5,541 bases of DNA from Synergistaceae bacterium (GTDB lineage: Bacteria > Synergistota > Synergistia > Synergistales > Aminobacteriaceae), in the NCBI GenBank assembly GCA_017448375.1, contig JAFSLR010000046.1:1-5541 (forward strand), read 5' to 3'. Under the pieces are notes generated by a model, which did not search any database, was not told the origin of the DNA, and saw only the letters and a program-made list of their open reading frames with translations. This document shows positions 1 to 5,541 of this stretch, piece after piece (within the stretch, counting starts at the first letter, position 1; every line of letters starts with the position of its first letter). The position numbers and the translations under genes were made by a program.

Positions 1-388
1 GCTGTACTTCTGCTTTGCGCTGGATTTCCTCTGCTGTTTGAGTCCCCGTCTGATTCAAGGCTTCATCATTACGCTTCAGAATTTCCCTCAACTGTGCAAG
101 CTGCTTTTCTTCTTCCTGTAGAATTTCGAGCTGCCTGCGAGTCTCTGCTTCTTTCTCATCGTCCTTTTGTGTTTGCCGTAAAGTTTTGTTGAGCTTGTCT
201 TCCAGCTTTGAGAGCTGCTCTTGAACTTCCGCCGCTGAATCATCTTTCTTCCTGAAAATTTTTCTCAGGCTCGGAAATAACCCTAACGCAACAGCCAGCA
301 GAATACCCCCGATAATTTGCCCGCCGAACTCCTTGAATCCCTTAATTATGATTTCAACAGCGGCTTTTATCCATTCCCCAATATCCAT
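1..388 (-). CDS. Small single-pass membrane protein with long coiled coil, 3' end outside window
   Basis: I do not recognise a family. The visible 129 residues start MDIGEWIKAAVE, followed by a Gly-rich hydrophobic segment at about residues 22-40 (core GGQIIGGILLAVALGLFP) that should be one membrane span. A basic stretch comes next (about 42-48, LRKIFRKK), which by the positive-inside rule would sit in the cytoplasm. From about residue 53 to the cut the chain is almost all Glu, Lys, Gln, Arg and Leu, typical of a long coiled coil. The start is well fixed: it is the only Met in the visible protein, an in-frame TGA lies four codons upstream (398-400), and an AGGTGA ribosome site (398-403) sits 9 bases before the ATG at 386-388. 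The gene is transcribed away from the RyR/STAND operon, from the shared intergenic region. It could be an accessory membrane scaffold of that system or an unrelated neighbour; the sequence does not decide. Confidence 0.8.
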   Translation of the reverse strand, partial: MDIGEWIKAAVEIIIKGFKEFGGQIIGGILLAVALGLFPSLRKIFRKKDDSAAEVQEQLSKLEDKLNKTLRQTQKDDEKEAETRRQLEILQEEEKQLAQLREILKRNDEALNQTGTQTAEEIQRKAEVQ

Positions 389-397
389 AAATATCTT

Positions 398-403
398 TCA
401 CCT
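398..403 (-). promoter_or_regulatory. Ribosome binding site of the minus-strand gene
   Basis: Read on the minus strand this is AGGTGA, preceded by another A and then GG, 9 bases before the ATG at 386-388. It lies partly inside the left arm (389-400) of a perfect 12-base inverted repeat, so pairing of that arm with the distal arm in the leader RNA could hide it. That last point is inference. Confidence 0.6.
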
Positions 404-452
404 TCCCTAAATCATAACGTCATCACGTGGATCACACGGCAAAATTTTCAGC

Positions 453-461
453 AATATAACA
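453..461 (-). promoter_or_regulatory. Candidate extended -10 promoter for the minus-strand gene
   Basis: Read on the minus strand this is TGTTATATT, that is TGn followed by the -10-like hexamer TATATT. I see no good -35 hexamer at the expected spacing, which extended -10 promoters can tolerate. It would give a leader of roughly 60 bases before the ATG at 386-388. Weak evidence based on consensus match only. Confidence 0.3.
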
Positions 462-560
462 CAAATTCCTTTCCAGCGCGACGCATAATCCGATTCATTC
501 CCTGAAAGATATTTTTGCAAAAGAGTGGATTTTTATACGCAAGTTTTTACATTAACAGGC

Positions 561-566
561 TATAAT
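561..566 (+). promoter_or_regulatory. Candidate -10 box of the RyR/STAND operon promoter
   Basis: The hexamer is a perfect TATAAT, 32 bases before the ATG at 599, which would give a short leader of about 25 bases carrying the ribosome site. The -35 region at 16-18 base spacing (around 537-544) is a poor match to TTGACA, and the better T-rich hexamer TTTACA at 546-551 is too close (9 bases). The promoter may therefore be weak or need an activator. Assignment rests on the -10 match and position. Confidence 0.45.
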
Positions 567-586
567 TATTCATCACTCTTAGAATT

Positions 587-592
587 GGAGGT
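587..592 (+). promoter_or_regulatory. Strong ribosome binding site of the RyR membrane-protein gene
   Basis: GGAGGT lies 6 bases before the ATG at 599, a near-ideal Shine-Dalgarno match and spacing. Together with the in-frame TAA at 563-565 it fixes the start of the 670-residue gene. Confidence 0.85.
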
Positions 593-598
593 AAAGTT

Positions 599-2611
599 AT
601 GGAATCAATTTACAGCAACACTATTCAAATCATAATTGCTTGTGTCATTTCAACCGTCCTTTTCATTTTCTCGATAACTTACATCTCAAAACACCCTCAG
701 AAGAAAACTGCCTTCCTGAAAATGGTATTTATTGCCATGTTCATCTTGGGAACGGTAATGTACTGCATATTCCATTATCTGGCACCCATTCAGATCAAAG
801 GGCAGGAACAAAGCGACTTGCTCAACAGCGGCTATAATCCGTTATTCCGCATTCTCTATGTAGTCTTGAGATCCGTTATAGATGTCGGGAATATGTTTTC
901 CGGACGCGCTAACACCGATCTCTTTTACCGTCTTGACATCTCAAAAAATCCTGTATGCGTGATTCTCTTCTGGACAGTTTACGTCATCACTTTCTACACA
1001 ACTGCTTCTGCGTTGCTACTGCGTTTCGGGAATGACCTTCTCACATGGATAAGAATAACATTAGCAAAATTCTTCGGCTCAGACGTTAATGTTATTTTCG
1101 GGGTAAACCCGGACTCGCTCCTATTCGGGAAAAATATCGCAGACACAAAAGGCAGTACGTTAATATACGTTGACAGTTTTGCAGGAGATGATTACGAGCT
1201 GTCAATAAAATCTATCGGAGGAATCTTTTACTCTGACAGTGAGGCGTTGAAGGCTTCTCCCTCATTCCTACGCTCTATCGGAATAAAGCCCCGAAAGGCA
1301 AGGTTAAAGCTCTATGCTATGTCAAGCGATTACGACAGGAACATTCAATATGCCCAAATGATGTCCGAGACTCTCGAAAAGGCAAATATTCCCCCTGAAC
1401 AGACAGAGTTAATGCTTCTCGGAACGGACGAACTTAAAGGTATGATATTCCAGTCAGACAAAAATCAATACGGTTACGGGAATGTTATTTGCTTTGACGA
1501 GTTCGAGATGAGCGCGCGGTTACTGATACATGAATACCCGCTCTGCAACGCAATAAAATTTGATGAAAACGGACGGGCTTCTGAGGGCTTGGAAGTTCTT
1601 ATTGTCGGTTTCGGGCGAATGGGCCATGAAGTTTTGCGGAAAGTAATCGCTAACGGTCAGTTTGAAGGCGACATTACGCAAGTGGACATTCAGCAGGAAG
1701 CCGGAAACTCTCAAGAGAACATACAGTTTGAGAGCAGGAATTTCCACGCCACTGTATACGACCCTAATTTCGACAAACACGAAGGCTTTGTGAGATCGCA
1801 ATATCCCAAGATGTTCGCGAATTACAATATTGACTTTGAGCCGCAGGAAGGAAGAAGCAGTCATATATTCCAGTTCCTTAAGGAATACGCCCACAAGCTG
1901 AATTACATTGTTATATGCCTCAATGACAGGGACACCGCAAGAGATATTGCTGTCCGTATGGCTGACCGTCTCTATGCTCTGGGACGTACCATCAACGTTT
2001 ACACCTGCGACACGAAGAGTGTGAGATGTTATTCCCCGAATGCAAAGAAATGCAAAACTCACTGGGTCTATGACTCTGATCTTCTTTACTCAGGGAAGAT
2101 TGACGGGTACGCCGTTGAACTCAATCACAAGTATGAAGAGCTTTACCGCAAAAGTGAAGAGCAAGGAATCGTAACGCCCATTGAGGATTGGAGGAAGTGC
2201 GACTATTTCGGGAGAATGAGCAGCCGTGCAAGCGTTGATTACCTTATACCTTTAATCCGAAGGGTTAGCGGTGATTCTGGAGTTCTGACTCCTGAGCAGA
2301 GAGAAAATCTTTCAATGAGCGAGCATTTGAGATGGTGCGCTTTCCATTACACATTCGGGTTTGATGTTATGGAGAAGGAAGAGTTCTTGCAGCGCGTGAA
2401 AAAACGTGTGGCCGAAATCAGAGAGCATGGCCGATCCTCAGTCAAAATGACGAAGGACATGGACAAAAAGCTTCATGTATGCCTTGTTGGCTGGGATGAG
2501 CTTGATGATATTTCGGAGATGGAGAACGCATTGACACACGGTAACGCCGATTACAAGGAAAATGACAGGCGCAACGTTGACATGGTAATGGAGCTCATGA
2601 AGAAAAGCTGA
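599..2611 (+). CDS. Membrane protein with two Rossmann/RCK-like domains and a C-terminal RyR domain
   Basis: Complete, 670 residues. Hydrophobic segments at about 8-30, 39-62 and 117-142 look like membrane spans; a moderately hydrophobic stretch at 82-100 lies between the second and third. From about 162 the protein is soluble. The first Rossmann-like unit starts with the strand VNVIFGV (163-169) and lacks a standard glycine motif. The second starts LEVLIVGFGRMG (331-342), a clear GxGxxG for a dinucleotide or nucleotide, and continues to YIVICLNDRDTARDIA (436-451), a strand-helix pattern typical of TrkA-N/RCK domains. The C-terminus fits the RyR type: MSEHLRWCAF (573-582), KLHVCLVGWDEL (624-635) and YKENDRRNV (652-660). 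Prokaryotic RyR domains have been proposed to bind nucleotide-like ligands in conflict systems. The start is set by GGAGGT and an upstream in-frame stop. It is the first gene of the operon with the STAND NTPase. I infer a ligand-gated channel or membrane effector; a transport or redox regulator is the alternative. Confidence 0.85.
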   Translation: MESIYSNTIQIIIACVISTVLFIFSITYISKHPQKKTAFLKMVFIAMFILGTVMYCIFHYLAPIQIKGQEQSDLLNSGYNPLFRILYVVLRSVIDVGNMFSGRANTDLFYRLDISKNPVCVILFWTVYVITFYTTASALLLRFGNDLLTWIRITLAKFFGSDVNVIFGVNPDSLLFGKNIADTKGSTLIYVDSFAGDDYELSIKSIGGIFYSDSEALKASPSFLRSIGIKPRKARLKLYAMSSDYDRNIQYAQMMSETLEKANIPPEQTELMLLGTDELKGMIFQSDKNQYGYGNVICFDEFEMSARLLIHEYPLCNAIKFDENGRASEGLEVLIVGFGRMGHEVLRKVIANGQFEGDITQVDIQQEAGNSQENIQFESRNFHATVYDPNFDKHEGFVRSQYPKMFANYNIDFEPQEGRSSHIFQFLKEYAHKLNYIVICLNDRDTARDIAVRMADRLYALGRTINVYTCDTKSVRCYSPNAKKCKTHWVYDSDLLYSGKIDGYAVELNHKYEELYRKSEEQGIVTPIEDWRKCDYFGRMSSRASVDYLIPLIRRVSGDSGVLTPEQRENLSMSEHLRWCAFHYTFGFDVMEKEEFLQRVKKRVAEIREHGRSSVKMTKDMDKKLHVCLVGWDELDDISEMENALTHGNADYKENDRRNVDMVMELMKKS

Positions 2612-2613
2612 GG
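2610..2613 (+). promoter_or_regulatory. Ribosome binding site of the STAND gene, overlapping the upstream stop codon
   Basis: GAGG lies 9 bases before the ATG at 2623, and its first two bases belong to the TGA stop (2609-2611) of the RyR gene. This makes translation of the two genes likely to be linked. It is a weaker match than the GGAGGT of the first gene, which may give less STAND protein than membrane protein. The nearest upstream in-frame stop is TGA at 2578-2580, and no other ATG lies in between. Confidence 0.6.
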
Positions 2614-2622
2614 GTATATACA

Positions 2623-5541
2623 ATGGAAAGAATATTGCCGCCCGTAATCCGTGTATTTATCTCATCGACATTCGCGGATATGAACACGGAAAGACAGTAC
2701 TTCAACACCGTTATTGCGCCTAAGCTCACAAGATTATGTTCTGAACGCGGAGTTTCATTCTTCAGCGTAGACCTTCGATGGGGAATAACTGAGGAAGACC
2801 AGATAAGCGGAAATGTTATCCCTATATGCCTTCGTGAAATTGATAACTGCCGTCCGTTTTTCATAGGTATTCTGGGCAGCAGATATGGGAGCATACTCGA
2901 AAACATAACGCCTAATACTCTGGCTTCTTTCTCATGGCTCAAAGATCAGACGGGGAAAAGTGTTACGGAGCTTGAGATGTTCTACGGAGTTTTGCAGAAC
3001 GCAGAGAAAAGCGGAATACCTGATTGTGTTTTCTGTTTCCGTTCAGATGAGATGTCGAAAAAATTTATGACGGAGTCCGAATCTGACGAGAAAATACAGA
3101 AACTTAACACTCTCAAGAAAACTATTCGTCAAAATCACGATATACCTTCGTTCGATTACAATTCTATTGATGAGTTCGGGAAAGGAGTAATCTCTGCGGT
3201 TTCATCGTGGCTTGACAAAGAGTTCCCAACGTCAGAGAGCGTTTACGAGGTCCGCAAGAAATGGTATAACAGCGAAATTCTGAGGGATTATGTGAGGCTT
3301 GAAGGGGTTCACGAATTTTTTGACACTTACTGCGGAAGCTCTTCGCGTTCACTCATGATTTCGGGGGAAGGACAGCGCGGTAAAACTACAGCCCTTACAG
3401 CATGGACACCGAAAGACGGCGAAAAGATTCTCATCAACTGCGGAGCGGACGAAAAATATCAATACTGGCCGGCAATCGCAGCTGAGATAGAGTTTGGGCT
3501 TCATGAAATTGACGGGAGTATAGGCTTTCCGAATTTTGACGCTGAAGCCTCGATGTTGTTCGGATTCATGGACGGAATACGGAGCATGAACGACAAGAAC
3601 AAAAAGCCGGGACAAAACATATTTGTTACGGATTACGAGAGGGAGTCTTACCGTCATGGTTTCATATCGTGGCTTAAATCTGCAAAGCCGAAAGTCCCAG
3701 TCTACATTGTCATAAATGATTTGAATCTTATTGATGACGAGAACGCTGCATATCTCAACTGGTTACCTTCAGAGACTGGAGAAAACATTCACATAATATG
3801 CTCCTCGAACGATGAGACTATCATTGACAACGCGCAGATTCTCGGCTGGAACGTTAAGGAAATGCCCTTATCCCTGATGAAAGATTCGGGAATTTTCCTC
3901 GAACAATACATGAGGATATTCGGCAAAAATATGAGCCAGTCTCAAAAGGAAAATTTGCTGAAATCTCCATTAATGCAATATCCGGGATACTTGAAGTACA
4001 TTATCAGGTATTTCAACAATTACGGGAATTTTGAGAATCTGAATTACCTTACAAGCGAGATTGGCCGAATGACTTCCGCAAGAGAACTCTATGCTTTCGT
4101 TCTGAATAACCTTCTCGACACTTTGCAGCCCCATGAAGCAGAAGCCGCACGCACCGCACTGTTCATTCTCAACGAAACATCGCTCGGACTCCGTGAAGAT
4201 ACGCTATATTCGATTGTTCGTGAAATTTCACCCGCTGACGCTATAAGCTGGTCAAAAATCCGCGTAATTCTCGAACAGTTCCGGCTCGTAACCGCTGACA
4301 CATGGAAGATACGGGATAATGATTTGCGGGGAATCGTTCAGCAGTTCGACATTGACAGGAAGCTGATACATTGCAGGCTAGGAAAATATTTTCTCGGCTG
4401 TATCGAAAACTCAGAGACACTTTCAGCCGAAACCATAAAATACAGAACCGACTGCGCTAAATCGGCCCTCTATCATTTCGGCGAGGCTCAAGACTGGCAT
4501 ACTCTCTCTGAACTCCTGAAAGACAAATCAATTCTCTACCATCTCAGCAAAATGGAATGGAACACCGTCCGCTCATCTTGGGCTAAGCTGCTGATATTCT
4601 CAGATATAGATGTTACGGCGGAAATGATGAAAGTCTTTGAGAAGTGCGATGACGAATACTCAGACATTAGGGGCATAAAGCGCAAGATTATCGGGCTAAT
4701 GTCAGACCTTGAACTCTGGAATATTCTTCACACAGCCTCGAAGAAGTCCGGGCTTCCTGAAATTTCAGAGCTCAGGGATATTGACGCGAAAGAATTTTCA
4801 CCGAGTTCAGCGCGTGCTTACAAGAGGTTTAACGAATTGCATGAACGCGGACGGTACAGCAGACTTCTTGAAGAGACGACGGCATTTCTTGCAAGGAACG
4901 AAGGAATGATGAATGACGCTGAGAAATGCTGCTTTTACATGCTGAAGATTGAGAGTGAGCGCGAGCTTGGGAAAATTGAAGAGGGACTCGAAACTTCATA
5001 TAAGTATTATATTTCGGCGACTTCTTCAATGGATAACTACGAAATCATAAGGGCTTTGAGAATGCGCGGTCAGTTTCTCTATTCATCGGGACGCTATACG
5101 GAAGCACAGAAAATTCTGCTTTACTCCGGTAAACTTGCGCTCAATATCGGAGATGTACGGGGTTATCTTTCTTCATCAAATGATTTGGGGATGTGTGCGG
5201 ACCGTCAGAAGAGATTCAGCGATTCAATCAAAATTTTTGAGTCATGCATTAAGGCGTGGAAACGTCTCGGTGATGACAGGGAAGTATTAGCCTGCTGGAC
5301 AAACAAGTGCAACGCTCTTTACTTCAGCGGAAACGTTCAGGAAGCTGCTGACGAGACGGAAAAACTTATTGATTTTATAGGCAGTCTTGATGAAGACGAA
5401 CACAAAATATCATGTGCTATGGCGTGGGGCAATCTCGGACTTGACTGTTCAAAGCTGGGTCAGACAGAAAAAGCAGAAGCCGCTTATCTAAGGTCAATCG
5501 GAATTTCAAGGACTACGGAGTTCACGAGGATTAATAATTAC
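2623..5541 (+). CDS. DUF4062-STAND NTPase with C-terminal TPR-like repeats, 3' end outside window
   Basis: 973 codons are open to the window end with no stop. Residues about 8-130 are a DUF4062 domain: VIRVFISSTFADMNTER (8-24), FFSVDLRWGITEED (46-59), ICLREIDNCRPFFIGILG (68-85), then SRYG and the conserved VTELEM (114-119). This is the type found in animal TEP1 and NPHP3. A P-loop NTPase follows: Walker A GEGQRGKT (248-255) and the Walker B strand VYIVINDLNLIDDE (360-373), then LNWLP (378-382) and IHIICSSND (389-397). Residues 425-480 (YMRIFGKNMS, PLMQYPGYLK, NYGNFENL) match the helical part that follows the NTPase in this STAND/NACHT group. About 490-800 is helical and unassigned. From about 808, repeated helix pairs such as GQFLYSSGRYTEAQKIL (816-832) and WGNLGLDCSKLGQTEKAEAA (935-954) look like TPRs. 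STAND ATPases are switches that usually oligomerise when their C-terminal repeats sense a trigger. Immune function is inferred. Confidence 0.9.
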   Translation, partial: MERILPPVIRVFISSTFADMNTERQYFNTVIAPKLTRLCSERGVSFFSVDLRWGITEEDQISGNVIPICLREIDNCRPFFIGILGSRYGSILENITPNTLASFSWLKDQTGKSVTELEMFYGVLQNAEKSGIPDCVFCFRSDEMSKKFMTESESDEKIQKLNTLKKTIRQNHDIPSFDYNSIDEFGKGVISAVSSWLDKEFPTSESVYEVRKKWYNSEILRDYVRLEGVHEFFDTYCGSSSRSLMISGEGQRGKTTALTAWTPKDGEKILINCGADEKYQYWPAIAAEIEFGLHEIDGSIGFPNFDAEASMLFGFMDGIRSMNDKNKKPGQNIFVTDYERESYRHGFISWLKSAKPKVPVYIVINDLNLIDDENAAYLNWLPSETGENIHIICSSNDETIIDNAQILGWNVKEMPLSLMKDSGIFLEQYMRIFGKNMSQSQKENLLKSPLMQYPGYLKYIIRYFNNYGNFENLNYLTSEIGRMTSARELYAFVLNNLLDTLQPHEAEAARTALFILNETSLGLREDTLYSIVREISPADAISWSKIRVILEQFRLVTADTWKIRDNDLRGIVQQFDIDRKLIHCRLGKYFLGCIENSETLSAETIKYRTDCAKSALYHFGEAQDWHTLSELLKDKSILYHLSKMEWNTVRSSWAKLLIFSDIDVTAEMMKVFEKCDDEYSDIRGIKRKIIGLMSDLELWNILHTASKKSGLPEISELRDIDAKEFSPSSARAYKRFNELHERGRYSRLLEETTAFLARNEGMMNDAEKCCFYMLKIESERELGKIEEGLETSYKYYISATSSMDNYEIIRALRMRGQFLYSSGRYTEAQKILLYSGKLALNIGDVRGYLSSSNDLGMCADRQKRFSDSIKIFESCIKAWKRLGDDREVLACWTNKCNALYFSGNVQEAADETEKLIDFIGSLDEDEHKISCAMAWGNLGLDCSKLGQTEKAEAAYLRSIGISRTTEFTRINNY

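Larger units (their letters stand above)
389..514. repeat. Perfect 12-base inverted repeat, arms 389-400 and 503-514
   Basis: The left arm is AAATATCTTTCA and the right arm is its exact reverse complement, TGAAAGATATTT, with 102 bases between them. The match stops at 12 bases on both sides. The left arm lies directly upstream of the minus-strand gene's ATG and includes part of its ribosome site. The right arm lies about 85 bases upstream of the plus-strand gene. Possible roles are paired binding sites for a regulator acting on both promoters, or a long-range hairpin in the minus-strand leader RNA. It could also be chance in AT-rich DNA. Confidence 0.6.
389..598. other. Divergent intergenic region between the coiled-coil gene and the RyR/STAND operon
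   Basis: These 210 bases are AT-rich and I see no convincing gene in them. They must carry the promoters for both directions. Toward the plus strand there is a perfect TATAAT and a GGAGGT ribosome site. Toward the minus strand there is an extended -10-like TGTTATATT and AGGTGA. A perfect 12-base inverted repeat (389-400 and 503-514) spans most of the region. A short reading frame on the plus strand (317-505) crosses into the minus-strand gene; its product has no coherent pattern and no ribosome site, so I treat it as chance. Confidence 0.75.

Noticed and set aside
422..435. Direct repeat ATCAC (422-426 and 431-435) around a CACGTG palindrome (424-429)
   Set aside because: The repeat units are only 5 bases and the palindrome 6, which is expected by chance; no further symmetry extends from them.
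317..505. 62-codon open frame on the plus strand crossing the start of the minus-strand gene
   Set aside because: It overlaps the well-supported start of the coiled-coil gene, has no ribosome site, and its product is low-quality and Asn/Pro/Phe rich.
531..553. Possible imperfect tandem repeat of T-rich blocks (TTTTATAC and TTTTTACA)
   Set aside because: The similarity is mostly runs of T in AT-rich promoter DNA and does not give correctly spaced promoter hexamers.
1520..2062. 180-codon open frame on the minus strand inside the RyR membrane-protein gene
   Set aside because: It lies fully opposite a gene with clear domain motifs, and its product shows no coherent domain or membrane pattern. 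I take it as a by-product of the codon use of the real gene.
2595..2942. 115-codon open frame on the minus strand opposite the DUF4062 region
   Set aside because: It is antisense to the strongest motif block in the window (VFISST, VDLRWGIT), and no family is recognisable in it.
1..5541. CRISPR arrays, tRNA or rRNA genes, insertion sequences, attachment sites
   Set aside because: I saw no regularly spaced repeats, tRNA-like cloverleaf, transposase motifs or terminal repeats; nearly all of the window is protein coding.

Overview
This is a bacterial accessory region of moderate G+C (mid-40s percent by eye, AT-rich between genes) with Shine-Dalgarno-led genes. Nothing in it fixes a taxon. It holds a two-gene plus-strand operon, cut off by the window end, and one divergent minus-strand gene, cut off by the window start.

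Layout: (1) complement(1..388) is the N-terminal 129 residues of a small protein with one membrane segment and a long charged coiled coil. (2) 389..598 is a 210-base divergent intergenic region. It has a perfect TATAAT box and a GGAGGT ribosome site for the plus-strand operon, an extended -10-like element facing the other way, and a perfect 12-base inverted repeat whose arms are 102 bases apart. (3) 599..2611 encodes a complete 670-residue membrane protein: N-terminal transmembrane segments, two nucleotide-binding-like (Rossmann/RCK/TrkA-N-like) domains, the second with a clear GxGxxG, and a C-terminal RyR-type domain. (4) 2623..5541 encodes at least 973 residues of a large STAND-type NTPase with an N-terminal DUF4062 domain (the VFISST..DM..ER and VDLRWGIT type also found in eukaryotic TEP1 and NPHP3), a P-loop NTPase core, a helical middle and C-terminal TPR-like repeats. 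It is open at the window end.

The two plus-strand genes are 11 bases apart and the ribosome site of the second overlaps the stop codon of the first, so they are probably co-expressed. A large STAND ATPase with a repeat-type sensor, next to a membrane protein with cytoplasmic ligand-binding domains, has the general shape of a sensor plus membrane-effector immune system. The proposed logic is that the STAND protein detects a trigger through its C-terminal repeats, switches using ATP, and through its DUF4062 domain (directly or through a small-molecule signal) acts on the RyR/RCK membrane protein, which changes membrane permeability. The domain calls are supported by motifs. The defence role and the signalling link are inference.
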